Position numbers and translations under genes: made by a program. The notes beneath the pieces are model-generated. The model was given only the letters and a program-made list of their open reading frames with translations. It was not told the origin of the DNA and searched no databases. A DNA stretch of 64,000 nucleotides from Rhodoblastus sphagnicola (GTDB lineage Bacteria > Pseudomonadota > Alphaproteobacteria > Rhizobiales > Beijerinckiaceae). The stretch is taken from assembly GCF_002937075.1 (NCBI RefSeq), contig NZ_NHSJ01000073.1, positions 1 through 64,000 on the forward strand. Direction: 5' to 3'. This document shows positions 26,901 through 34,324 of this stretch, one piece after another (position 1 is the stretch's first letter; every line of letters starts with the position of its first letter).

Positions 26901-29035
26901 CCGTCCAGGACGACGACGGAACCACGCTCGGCTATGTCGCCTGCGGACGCGACGTGTCCGAGCAGGTGCGTCATGTCGCGGCGCTGAAAGAGCTGTCGGC
27001 GATCGAGGGCGACCTCAATCGGCCGGTTCAGGAGGCGGTTCAGCCCGCTCTGGATATCGGCCTGCGCCTGCTCGGGCTGGAGCGGGCGCTCGCGACGGAG
27101 GTCGTGGAAGATCGTCATCGCCTGATCGCCGCAGCGGGCGCGCAAGACATGGATCTGCAGCCGGGCGAAATGATCTGGCTTCCCCAGGACTTGTGCGATC
27201 GGACTTGCGGGACGCCGCAGGCGGGAGCCTGCCGCTTCGGCGAGACCGGCGTGCTGTGCTGGCCGGGAATAACGGCGGGCGCCGAGGCCCGCTCAATCGT
27301 TTCCGACGACGGGGATCTCTGCGAATTCGCGCTCGTGGGCGCGCAATGGCCGGGTCCGGCGACCTATATCGGCATGCCCGCGCACGCGCACGGCAAGGTC
27401 TATGCCGTCAGCTTCTTTTCCGACAAGGGTCCGAAGTTCGGGCCGCTCACCAGCATCCAGCGCGGCTTCGTCAAACAGCTCGCGCAATGGATCGGGCTCA
27501 AGGTCGAGGCGCACAACGCGCATAACGCGCTGCTGCGCAGCGAGGGCAAGCTGCGCCTGTTGTTCGACAGCGTTCCGCAAGCCATCTGGCTGATCGATTC
27601 GGAGCATCGCGTGCTGCGCGCCAACCGGGCGGCCGCGGCGACCGTGGGCCGGACGCCCGACGAGGTGGTCGGCGCGGTCATCGACAGCATGTCGGCGCTG
27701 TCCGATCCGGCATGGCGCGCCGCCAATGACAAGGCGCTGCAATCGGGCCGCGGACTCTACAATGTCGTCACCCACGCCACCGAAGCCAACGGGACGACGC
27801 GCTGGACCTCGACCGATCGCATTCCCCACCGCGACCCGACGACCGGCGAAAGCTCGATGCTGATCGTCACCACCGACATCACCCAGTTGAAGGCGCGCGA
27901 GACCGCCCTGACCGCCGCCAATGCGGCGCTGGACGCCAGCCAGATCCGGTTCGAGCAGCTCTACCGTCACACGCCCGTCATGATGTGTTCGTTCGTCGGG
28001 GATCGCAGCATCGTCGTGGCGAGCGACGCCCTGCTCGCCAAGACCGGCCGCGCGCGCGAGGACGTCATCGGCCGCGATATCTGCGATTTGCTCGACACGG
28101 CCTCGCGCGCCACGCTGGCCGACGAAATCCTGCCTTCGCTGTCGCGGGCGGGATATTGCCACGCCATCCCGCTGCGCCTGGTCGCCACCGACGAGTCGGC
28201 GCTCGATGTCGAGTTTTCCGCCTTCGCGGAAGCCGAAGCGGACGGCGAGCCATCCTACCTCTGCGTTCTCGCCGACGTGACCGCGCGCAATCGCGCGCAG
28301 GACGAATTGCAGCGCGCCAACCAGCGACTGGCGAACGCCAACGAGGGATTGGAGAAATTCGCCCATGTCGCTTCGCATGATTTGCAGGAGCCGTTGCGCA
28401 AGATCAGCGTGTTCGGGAAAATCCTGCTCGACGAACACAGCGCGACGCTCAACGACGACGGGCGGCATTGCCTGAATGTGATGACGGACGCCGCCGTGCG
28501 CATGCGCGAACTCGTGCATGATATTCTGGCCTTTTCCTACGTCAACAACGCCAAGGCCGATGTCGAGGACGTGCCCCTGGCCGCGGTCGTCGTCGAGGTG
28601 GTGAACGAGCTGGAGGCCTCGATCAAGGCCGCCAGCGCCAGCGTCGATCATGCGGATTTGCCGGTCGTGCGCGGCGACCCCACGGGAATCCAGCAATTGT
28701 TTCGCAATCTTGTCTCCAACGCGCTGAAATATCGGCGGCCGGAAGTCGATCCGCGCGTGACGATTGCGGCGGCGCGCAACCCGGACGGCGATTGCGTCGT
28801 TTCCGTTCGCGACAACGGGCGGGGGATCGACGCTTCGCAACAGGCGGTGGTGTTCCAACCGTTCACGCGGCTTCAGCCCAGAAGCAAGATCGCGGGGTCC
28901 GGCCTCGGCCTCGCCATCTGCAAGTCCGTCTGCGACCGCCATGGCTGGACCATATCGGTCGAGAGCGAGCCTGGCGTCGGAACCGCGTTCTCGGTCATCA
29001 TGCCGGCGCGCGATGTGGGGAGCGCCGCGCAATAG
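23978..29035 (+). CDS. CheB-CheR-PAS-GAF hybrid sensor histidine kinase
   Basis: A 1685-residue cytosolic protein. The CheB methylesterase domain (about 40-220) keeps its triad: S47 (GASAGG), H74 (IQHLD) and D166 (GTGSDGAKG). The CheR methyltransferase domain (about 235-505) has the AdoMet site WIAGCSSGEEAYSLA and RNVLIYF. A long coiled coil (about 685-755, repeated SNEELQSTNEEL) leads to PAS domains near 765, 880, 1180 and 1320, with a GAF-like domain at about 1005-1175. HisKA follows with H1467 (FAHVASHDLQEPLRK), then HATPase (NLVSNALKYR; VRDNGRGI; SGLGLAICKSV). There is no receiver domain, so phosphate must leave in trans, perhaps to the response regulator at 29727. No membrane segment is visible. 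A second ATG at 24002, behind a GGAGCGGG, may be the true start. Confidence 0.93.
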   Translation: MGNGAGQPMSKRARAASKPRRPAGSAGAGKADQSFVAPAAVIAIGASAGGLDALEKFFDFVPDDTGAAYVVIQHLDPNFRSMMDELLSRHSGLPIRKAETGMLIEANVIYLNPARQDMTVDQGRFRLLASERTGGLSLPINCFFASVATEFAERAVGVILSGTGSDGAKGCEAIRRAGGGVFVQEPSSAKFDSMPASVLAKGLADGVASPEKLPALIAQRLAGDLRQVRRDLILETDPYSTIFSIIKARYDLDFSVYKHTTMERRISRRMGLVGSASVVDYADLLAIDRDEVANLFDDLLLDVTAFFRDPEAFQALATQVVAPLVELMSAEREIRVWIAGCSSGEEAYSLAISFAETAEAAGKRLNLKILATDIHVETLGVASAGVYPASAVAALPAEKVDRYFESEGDNVRIRKAIRRLIVFSQHNILKDPPFARIDLLSCRNVLIYFDEGAQKFALNLFHFCLVKGGVAFLGPSESLGDLASEFKTVNQKWRIFAKTRDARLLPAGVLSPHSLNSGHGAGRGVGSHGRGGLAPGRDISRATFEALKEMLARFAPPGFLLTREGALLHIFGDASKYIELRPGIFSQKITDMLPRELALVAANGLGVQSRMPFPKFRRSIKRQTDQGERVEIVSIEPVSDADGMSDFLLLTIETMQLAPQSQDPTPALDSTPTADEVLELRRRNESILNELQSTEENLQSAIEELATSNEELQSTNEELMASNEELQSTNEELHSVNEELYSVTSEHQRKIDELIQVTLDMEHLLKATEIGTIFLDDKQHVRRYTPAAAQAFNLIPHDVGRPISHITVRFDGENFQALLDHVGETREMCEKEVSVSGRVYLLRILPYKVDGEDMHGSVVTLVDIDKLKRAQAQVRELDRRQRTILGSIQDSIVSWDARSNRITFCNHVFASVYDTTPPDLVGRDIFAVLAGSAPEAISHVNEAVDTLKTERKFETLVRTGRADGGEIWRTIIYTPVQDDDGTTLGYVACGRDVSEQVRHVAALKELSAIEGDLNRPVQEAVQPALDIGLRLLGLERALATEVVEDRHRLIAAAGAQDMDLQPGEMIWLPQDLCDRTCGTPQAGACRFGETGVLCWPGITAGAEARSIVSDDGDLCEFALVGAQWPGPATYIGMPAHAHGKVYAVSFFSDKGPKFGPLTSIQRGFVKQLAQWIGLKVEAHNAHNALLRSEGKLRLLFDSVPQAIWLIDSEHRVLRANRAAAATVGRTPDEVVGAVIDSMSALSDPAWRAANDKALQSGRGLYNVVTHATEANGTTRWTSTDRIPHRDPTTGESSMLIVTTDITQLKARETALTAANAALDASQIRFEQLYRHTPVMMCSFVGDRSIVVASDALLAKTGRAREDVIGRDICDLLDTASRATLADEILPSLSRAGYCHAIPLRLVATDESALDVEFSAFAEAEADGEPSYLCVLADVTARNRAQDELQRANQRLANANEGLEKFAHVASHDLQEPLRKISVFGKILLDEHSATLNDDGRHCLNVMTDAAVRMRELVHDILAFSYVNNAKADVEDVPLAAVVVEVVNELEASIKAASASVDHADLPVVRGDPTGIQQLFRNLVSNALKYRRPEVDPRVTIAAARNPDGDCVVSVRDNGRGIDASQQAVVFQPFTRLQPRSKIAGSGLGLAICKSVCDRHGWTISVESEPGVGTAFSVIMPARDVGSAAQ

Positions 29036-29198
29036 CGACAGCGAAAGGGCGGGCGCGCAATCGTTAAGAGCGCGGAAACAACCCTTGCTTGTGTTAACTT
29101 TTCATCTACTATTTTTGACGGAAGCTGGCATGTAGAGTGATTCGCTTTCGTGTAGCTTGCGTGAGCGATGGTGTTGTTCCAATGGAGGCAACCGCGCA

Positions 29199-29453
29199 AT
29201 GTTCAGCGTCGCCGGACCAACGGAGCGTCGCTACATTCCGATCGTGGACTCAGACGACGTCTTCCTGATCAAGAACGCCTTGAAGGATTGTTTGGAGCGC
29301 CGGCGGCTGTTTCGACAAAAGCTTGGCGTTGCTGTCGCGGACGGATCTGCGCGCGCATTTGCTCGCTGCGGCGATTCGCGACATCAACGGGCCGAGGCGC
29401 GACGGGATTGGCGTCCTCAAGGCTCTGGGATCCTTGGGGCTTGCGCGAACTGA
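29199..29453 (+). CDS. Small ORF, possibly a frameshifted remnant
   Basis: The ATG at 29199 has a good ribosome site (GGAGG at 29184-29188). The frame encodes 84 residues starting MFSVAGPTERRYIPIVDSDD, then VFLIKNALKDCLERRRLF, which recalls the first helix of Rcp1-type receiver domains (...DDVFLIRRALK...). From about 29300 the frame turns arginine-rich, whereas another frame from 29323 reads more naturally (LSRTDLRAHLLAAAIRD, GVLKALGSLGLA). A one-base slip joining the two would give a protein of about 85 residues. I do not recognise a family. The flanks (29036-29198 and 29454-29726) show no other gene, only a short tandem repeat. Confidence 0.3.
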   Translation: MFSVAGPTERRYIPIVDSDDVFLIKNALKDCLERRRLFRQKLGVAVADGSARAFARCGDSRHQRAEARRDWRPQGSGILGACAN

Positions 29454-29656
29454 CCGGCGTTGCCCGTGCGTTTGTTGGTTTGGTGTATTGGCGCGGATGA
29501 GGAAGCGCAAGGACTGGAGGCCTGACGCTTGAGCATATTCCGCGAGAGTGGCCGCCGGTCTTGCAAAAAAAAGATTGCGATTTCAAAGCCTCACTCGGGA
29601 CGATGCGTGGTCGCGAGGGCTTGCGGACTCGGATGGAACTATTGATCCGACGTCCG

Positions 29657-29677
29657 GGATTTTGGATTTTGGATTTT
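29657..29677. repeat. Three tandem GGATTTT units
   Basis: GGATTTT occurs three times head to tail in non-coding DNA, 50 bases before the response regulator start. A 7-base period is not a multiple of three, so slippage here would not be selected against as in a gene. It may simply be local A/T-rich drift. Confidence 0.5.
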
Positions 29678-29726
29678 GCCGCTTTATTCGATTTGCCGAC
29701 ATGCGACTTTGGGAAAGGGATTTGCA

Positions 29727-30191
29727 ATGATGGCAATCCAGGACATCGACATGGACGTCGGCTCCGACTTCCAATATCTGGCGCCGTCGGCGCGTGAAAC
29801 CGTGCGGGTGCTTTTGGTCGACGACGATCCGACCGACAGGGAGATCATCGTGCGCGCGTCCAGGGGCGGCGAGCAACTCGACATCTGCTTTACTCAATGC
29901 GGGACGATGAGGGAAGCCAGGGCGTCGGTGGATCGCGACCGGTTCGATCTCGCGCTCGTCGATTACTGGCTCGGCGAGGAGACCTCGATCCCCCTCATCC
30001 AGGAATTTCATTACAAATACAATCTGCCGGTCGTCCTGTTGACGGGGCTTGACACGCCGGAGGTGCGCCGGTGCGCGTTCAGGGCTGGCATTGCCGGCTA
30101 TCTGTCCAAGGATGGGCTGATCGTCCAGGCGATCGAAAGCGCCGCGCTCGGCGTGCTGTATTCGGCGGCCGGCGGCGTCGCCGCCCGATGA
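29727..30191 (+). CDS. Single-domain response regulator
   Basis: 154 residues from the first of two adjacent ATGs (29727, 29730), eight bases after GGGAAAGGG. After a lead of about 25 residues comes one receiver domain: acidic pocket LLVDDDPTD, phospho-acceptor aspartate in LALVDYWLGE, threonine in VVLLTGLD and lysine in YLSKDG. There is no output domain, as in CheY- or Rcp1-like carriers. It lies between a histidine kinase without a receiver and a Cache chemoreceptor, so it is a plausible phosphate acceptor for the former. Confidence 0.9.
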   Translation: MMAIQDIDMDVGSDFQYLAPSARETVRVLLVDDDPTDREIIVRASRGGEQLDICFTQCGTMREARASVDRDRFDLALVDYWLGEETSIPLIQEFHYKYNLPVVLLTGLDTPEVRRCAFRAGIAGYLSKDGLIVQAIESAALGVLYSAAGGVAAR

Positions 30192-30350
30192 GGACGCCTG
30201 CTCCCGCTTTCATGCCGGGAAGAGCATAGGCAAGCCTCGCTCAAGTCTGGGCTGCTAAATCGGATCATGAGAGGTTTACGCCTTGCCGGTCTCCTGAAGA
30301 CGGGATCGATGCGTGACCTTCGTTGTCCCGTCACGGATTTCGGACCGACC

Positions 30351-32546
30351 ATGAACATTCATTCGATCAAGTTCCGTATTGTCGCCCTGTCCGGTCTTTG
30401 CGTGGCCCTGGCCACCGGGGCGCTGGTTGGCTACGGCGTTTACTCGGCCGAGCAAACCGCCGCCTATGTTGGCGAAAACGTCGACGGGCTGCTCGACCGG
30501 CTGAGCCAGGACTCCCTGTCCCGATTGGCTTCGACGCAGGCGGGCGTGATCCGCGCCGAGGTGGATTCCGCCTTTTACGCCGCCCGCGCGATGGCGCGCG
30601 GGCTTGAAACCTTGGCCCGGCCGGAAAAGCAGGGCGGCTCGCCCGCGTCGTCGCGTCGCGGCCAGCTCAACGACATTCTGCTGCGCGTGCTCAAGGACAA
30701 TCCGCGCTTCAACGGAACCTACAGCGCCTGGCTGCCTGACGAACTCGACGGCCATGACGCGGAATTCGTCAACCGCAAGGATCTCGGCTCCGACGAAACC
30801 GGGCGGGCCTTGCCCTATTGGACCCGCGACGCGCAAGGCAAGATCGCGTTGCAGCCGCTGGTCGAATACAGCAGCCGCGAGCTGCATCCCAATGGCGTGA
30901 TGAAGGGCGGCTGGTTCCTGGGGCCGCAGGCCGACGGAAAGGAAAGCATTCTCGCGCCGCTGCCTTACATCGTCCAGGGCAAGGCCGTCCACCTCGCCAC
31001 CATGTCCGTCCCGATCGTGGTGGACGGCGCCTTCGTCGGCGTGGCCGGCGCCGATTTCAACCTGGAATTCATCCAGACGCTTGCCGAGAAGGTCAATGCT
31101 TCGATTTACGAGGGCAAGGGGTCGGTCGCCATCATCACCAACGCGGGCCTCGTGGTCGCCGCGAGCGGCAAGGCTTCGGCGATCGGCGGCGCCTTCGAAG
31201 CGATCGATGACAAGGCGAAACAGGATCGCGATGTGCTGCGGGCGGGCAGCGCCGAGGTCCGGGTCGACTCGGAGCACGACTTGCTAAAGGTGTTTTCGCC
31301 GGTGCCGCTGGGACGCACGGGGGCTGCGTGGTCGGTGATCATCAGCGAGCCGCGTTCCGTGGTGCTCGCGGGAGCGCGTCAGCTCGCGGCGGCGCTGGCC
31401 GATCGCGAGAAAAACGACGTGACCTTGAAGATCTTCGCGGCTCTGCTGGTCGCCGCCGTGGCCGTCGCGATGATGGCGCTGGTCGCAACAGGCATATCCT
31501 CGCCGATCGCCCAATTGTCGGAGGCGCTGCGTCGTCTCGCGCGCGGCGAAAAACTCGACAAGATCGCCGGCGCCGAACGCAAGGATGAAATCGGCGAGAT
31601 TTCCAGGGCCGTAGACCAGATTCGGGTCGGCGCGGAAGAGGAAACGGCGCGCAAGACGGCGGCCGCGGAATCGGATCGCCAGCGGCAGGAGAAAGAGCGG
31701 CAGGCGACCATGCTGCGCCTCGCCGACGAATTCGAGCGCGCGATGGGCGATGTCGTGCAGGGCGTCGTCGCCGCCTCGACCCAGTTGCAATCGGCCTCCA
31801 CCTCCATGTCCACCGCGACCGGCCGCGTGGCCGGGCAGGCGCAATCGGCGGCGCAGGCGGCCGAGGAAGCCTCGCACAATGTGCGCACCGTCGCCGCCGC
31901 CGCCGAACAGCTGACGGCCTCCATCGCCGAGATCAAGCGCCAGGTGGACGAGTCCGCCAGTGTGACGGCGCAGGCGGCTTCCGAGGCGGAATCGACCTCC
32001 AGCAAGGTCAAGGAGCTGTCGGAATCCGCCCAGACCATTGGCCAGATCGTCGATCTCATCAACAATATCGCCGGCCAGACCAATCTGCTCGCGCTCAACG
32101 CCACCATAGAGGCGGCGCGCGCCGGCGAAAGCGGACGGGGCTTTGCCGTGGTCGCCAACGAGGTCAAGGATCTCGCGACCCAGACCGGCCGCGCCACCTC
32201 GGACATCGGCGCGCAGATCAACGAAATCCAGCGCTCGACGGAAGCCTCGGCGGCGGCCATCGTCAACATCGCCAGCGTGATGGAGCGGACCAAGTCGATC
32301 TCTGCGACCATCGCGTTTTCCGTCGATCAGCAGGGCACGGCGACCGAGGAAATCGCGCAAAGCGTCGCCGAGGCCTCTCGCGGCACCAGCCAGGTGTCGG
32401 CCGATCTCGTCGGCATTAACACGGCGGCCCAGGATTCGGCCGACGCGGCCAACCAGGTCCAGACGGCCGCCGCCGCGCTGGCGCGTCAGGCCGAAACCCT
32501 GCGCGGGGTGATGGGGCAATTCCTTCAGACAGTCCGCGCCGCCTGA
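30351..32546 (+). CDS. Methyl-accepting chemotaxis protein with Cache sensor
   Basis: 731 residues from the ATG at 30351 ([15 protein letters not shown]); longer in-frame starts would place 28 polar residues before the first helix. Helix 1 is at about 8-30, and a double-Cache periplasmic sensor at about 35-345 ([37 protein letters not shown]). Helix 2 is at about 359-381, followed by HAMP and the signalling domain with the tip [20 protein letters not shown]. The Cache motif near WLP...E and the second subdomain's GVAGADF are typical of amine or carboxylate sensors, but no ligand can be named. It belongs with the CheB-CheR kinase and response regulator upstream. Confidence 0.92.
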   Translation: MNIHSIKFRIVALSGLCVALATGALVGYGVYSAEQTAAYVGENVDGLLDRLSQDSLSRLASTQAGVIRAEVDSAFYAARAMARGLETLARPEKQGGSPASSRRGQLNDILLRVLKDNPRFNGTYSAWLPDELDGHDAEFVNRKDLGSDETGRALPYWTRDAQGKIALQPLVEYSSRELHPNGVMKGGWFLGPQADGKESILAPLPYIVQGKAVHLATMSVPIVVDGAFVGVAGADFNLEFIQTLAEKVNASIYEGKGSVAIITNAGLVVAASGKASAIGGAFEAIDDKAKQDRDVLRAGSAEVRVDSEHDLLKVFSPVPLGRTGAAWSVIISEPRSVVLAGARQLAAALADREKNDVTLKIFAALLVAAVAVAMMALVATGISSPIAQLSEALRRLARGEKLDKIAGAERKDEIGEISRAVDQIRVGAEEETARKTAAAESDRQRQEKERQATMLRLADEFERAMGDVVQGVVAASTQLQSASTSMSTATGRVAGQAQSAAQAAEEASHNVRTVAAAAEQLTASIAEIKRQVDESASVTAQAASEAESTSSKVKELSESAQTIGQIVDLINNIAGQTNLLALNATIEAARAGESGRGFAVVANEVKDLATQTGRATSDIGAQINEIQRSTEASAAAIVNIASVMERTKSISATIAFSVDQQGTATEEIAQSVAEASRGTSQVSADLVGINTAAQDSADAANQVQTAAAALARQAETLRGVMGQFLQTVRAA

Positions 32547-32549
32547 GCG

Positions 32550-33173
32550 TCAGGGGGCTTCGGCGGGGTCTGGCGGCAGCGGCGCCCGGGCGTGTTCCCG
32601 GGCGTCCGCGCGCGGGACGCCGAGCGCGACCAGGACCCGCTCGGCGGCGTCCATGCCGGCCTCGGCGCTCAGCTCGGGCCGCTCCAGCGTGTGGGCGATC
32701 GCGCCGATGGCCGCGCCCGAGATGAAGGCGACGACGGCGTCCAACTGGTCATCGGTGAAATCGTAAGATCCTTGCGCGCGTCCAGCGATCAGGTCGGCCA
32801 GCGGCTGTCCGGTCCACAATTGGCGAAGGGCCGCGGCGCTCAGGCCGAAACGGATCAGGAAGCGGCCAATTTCGGGATCGCGCGTCGCGCTCAGGATATA
32901 CAGTCTTATGCCCGCGGCGAGACGTCCGACAGGCTCGTCCCCTGTCGCGATGGACCGAACCACGCGCGCGCTGATCGCGAGGGCGAGTTCGAGCGCGACA
33001 AGATCGAACAGGCCGGCGAGATCGTCCAGATTGTTGTAGATCGTTCCGCGCGCCACGCCCGCCGCCTGGGCGAGGTCGGTGACGCTGATCTGCGTGGCGC
33101 CGCGCTCGCCGAACAGTTTCAGCGCGGCGCGGTGAATGTGACTCTGGGCGGTGGCGCTCATTGACGCAGCCAT
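32550..33173 (-). CDS. TetR family repressor of the adjacent efflux operon
   Basis: 207 residues from the ATG at 33173 (MAASMSATAQSHIHRAAL). An earlier frame start at 33212 lies inside the operator and is rejected; an ATG at 33161 is also possible. Residues 8-55 are the TetR HTH (ALKLFGERGATQISVTDLAQ, AGVARGTIYNNLDDL). The rest is an all-helical ligand-binding domain with a proline-rich tail. It is divergent from the HlyD-ABC operon and separated from it by a perfect palindrome that overlaps its own promoter, so it almost certainly represses both itself and the operon until a drug-like ligand binds. Confidence 0.85.
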   Translation of the reverse strand: MAASMSATAQSHIHRAALKLFGERGATQISVTDLAQAAGVARGTIYNNLDDLAGLFDLVALELALAISARVVRSIATGDEPVGRLAAGIRLYILSATRDPEIGRFLIRFGLSAAALRQLWTGQPLADLIAGRAQGSYDFTDDQLDAVVAFISGAAIGAIAHTLERPELSAEAGMDAAERVLVALGVPRADAREHARAPLPPDPAEAP

Positions 33174-33194
33174 GGTGGCGAAGACTCTCTTATC

Positions 33195-33226
33195 ATTATA
33201 GCATTTGAACACTTGTGTTCAAATGC
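33195..33226. promoter_or_regulatory. TetR operator overlapping divergent promoters
   Basis: A perfect 12-bp inverted repeat, GCATTTGAACAC (33201-33212) and GTGTTCAAATGC (33215-33226), surrounds a central TT. On the minus strand, TTGAAC (33217-33222), a 16-base spacer and a consensus TATAAT (33195-33200) form the tetR promoter, with the operator filling the spacer. On the plus strand, TTGTGT (33213-33218) and TATCTT (33236-33241), 17 bases apart, could drive the efflux operon, with its -35 inside the same operator. One repressor dimer pair could therefore shut both promoters. Confidence 0.75.
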
Positions 33227-33283
33227 CGCCCTGCCTATCTTTGTGTTGCCGCGATCCAGTCGCTCCGCAAGGGATTTTTTGTC

Positions 33284-34324
33284 ATGCTTGACGCCTTGAG
33301 CAAGCTTTCCGCCTCTCCCAGCCTGCGATGGCGGACCTTGGCCCTCGCGCTTGCTTTCGGCCTCGCCCTTCCAGGCGTTGCGCCGGCGAATGACAAGCTC
33401 GACGCGCTGATCGCGCAATTCCGCCCGAAAGCGCTGCCGGAGGGGTTCAGTTCGGCCAATGGCCGGCTGGAATCCGAACAGGTCGAAATCGCGACCAAGC
33501 TGCCTGGCCGGATCGCCGAAGTTCTCGTCAAGGAGGGCGACGCCGTCGATCAGGGGCAGGTGCTCGCGCGCATGGATGTCGCCGACATTCGCGCGCAATT
33601 GAGCGCCGCCGAGGCGCAGGAGCGCCGCGCCCAGCAGGCGCGGGTGCTGGCCGAAGCGGTGATCGCCCAGCGCGAGAGCGAGTTGACGCTGGCGGAGCAG
33701 GAGCTCGGGCGGGTCGAGGCTTTGTTGGCCAAGGGTTTCGCCACCGACCAAACGCGCGACCAGCGCCGCGCGGCGAAAAATGTCGCCGACGCCGGGCTCA
33801 ATGCGGCGAAAGCCAGTCAGAGCGACGCCGTCGCCGCCATCGACGCCGCGCGGGCGGAGATCGTCCGCATCCACACCATTCTCGACGACAGCGAGTTGAA
33901 GGCGCCCCGCCGCGGCCGCATCGAATACAGACTGGCGCAATCGGGCGAAGTTTTGGGCGCGGGATCCCGGGTGCTGACGCTGATCGACCTGACCGACGTC
34001 TACATGACCGTGTTCGTCCCCTCGCATGTCGCTGCGCGCCTCGGCTATGACGACGACGCCCGGCTGATCATCGACGCCATTCCGCAATATGTCGTGCCCT
34101 CAAAGGTCTCCTTCGTCGCCAGCGAGGCGCAGTTCACGCCCAAGGCGGTGGAGACGCAGGAGGAGCGGGAAAAGCTGATGTTCCGCGTCAAACTGACCCT
34201 GCCGCCCGACCTGCTGCGCAAATATGAGAACGAAGTGAAGACCGGCGTGCGCGGCATGGCCTATTTGCGGGTCGATCACGCCAAGGACTGGCCTGAAGCC
34301 CTCAAGGTGAAGCTGCCGCAATGA
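33284..34324 (+). CDS. HlyD-family periplasmic adaptor protein
   Basis: 346 residues from the ATG at 33284, preceded by AAGGGA. A signal or anchor helix (about 15-36, LALALAFGLALPGVAPA) is followed by a lipoyl-like half (ATKLPGRIAEVLVKEGDAVD), a coiled-coil hairpin (about 100-210), the second lipoyl half (LKAPRRGRIEYRLAQSGEVLG) and a beta-barrel domain. This is the order of YbhG/HlyD-type membrane fusion proteins that couple an ABC exporter to an outer-membrane channel. It overlaps the next gene by 4 bases and is the first gene of the TetR-controlled operon. No outer-membrane TolC gene is present here. Confidence 0.9.
   Translation: MLDALSKLSASPSLRWRTLALALAFGLALPGVAPANDKLDALIAQFRPKALPEGFSSANGRLESEQVEIATKLPGRIAEVLVKEGDAVDQGQVLARMDVADIRAQLSAAEAQERRAQQARVLAEAVIAQRESELTLAEQELGRVEALLAKGFATDQTRDQRRAAKNVADAGLNAAKASQSDAVAAIDAARAEIVRIHTILDDSELKAPRRGRIEYRLAQSGEVLGAGSRVLTLIDLTDVYMTVFVPSHVAARLGYDDDARLIIDAIPQYVVPSKVSFVASEAQFTPKAVETQEEREKLMFRVKLTLPPDLLRKYENEVKTGVRGMAYLRVDHAKDWPEALKVKLPQ

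Noticed and set aside
23771-27145. A long leftward frame (1124 codons) across the CheB-CheR kinase
   Set aside because: It is a shadow of the kinase gene: no recognisable motif, and the kinase frame carries all catalytic motifs.
33174-33212. Longer tetR start at 33212
   Set aside because: It lies within the palindromic operator and upstream of the -10 of its own promoter, so it cannot be transcribed from it.
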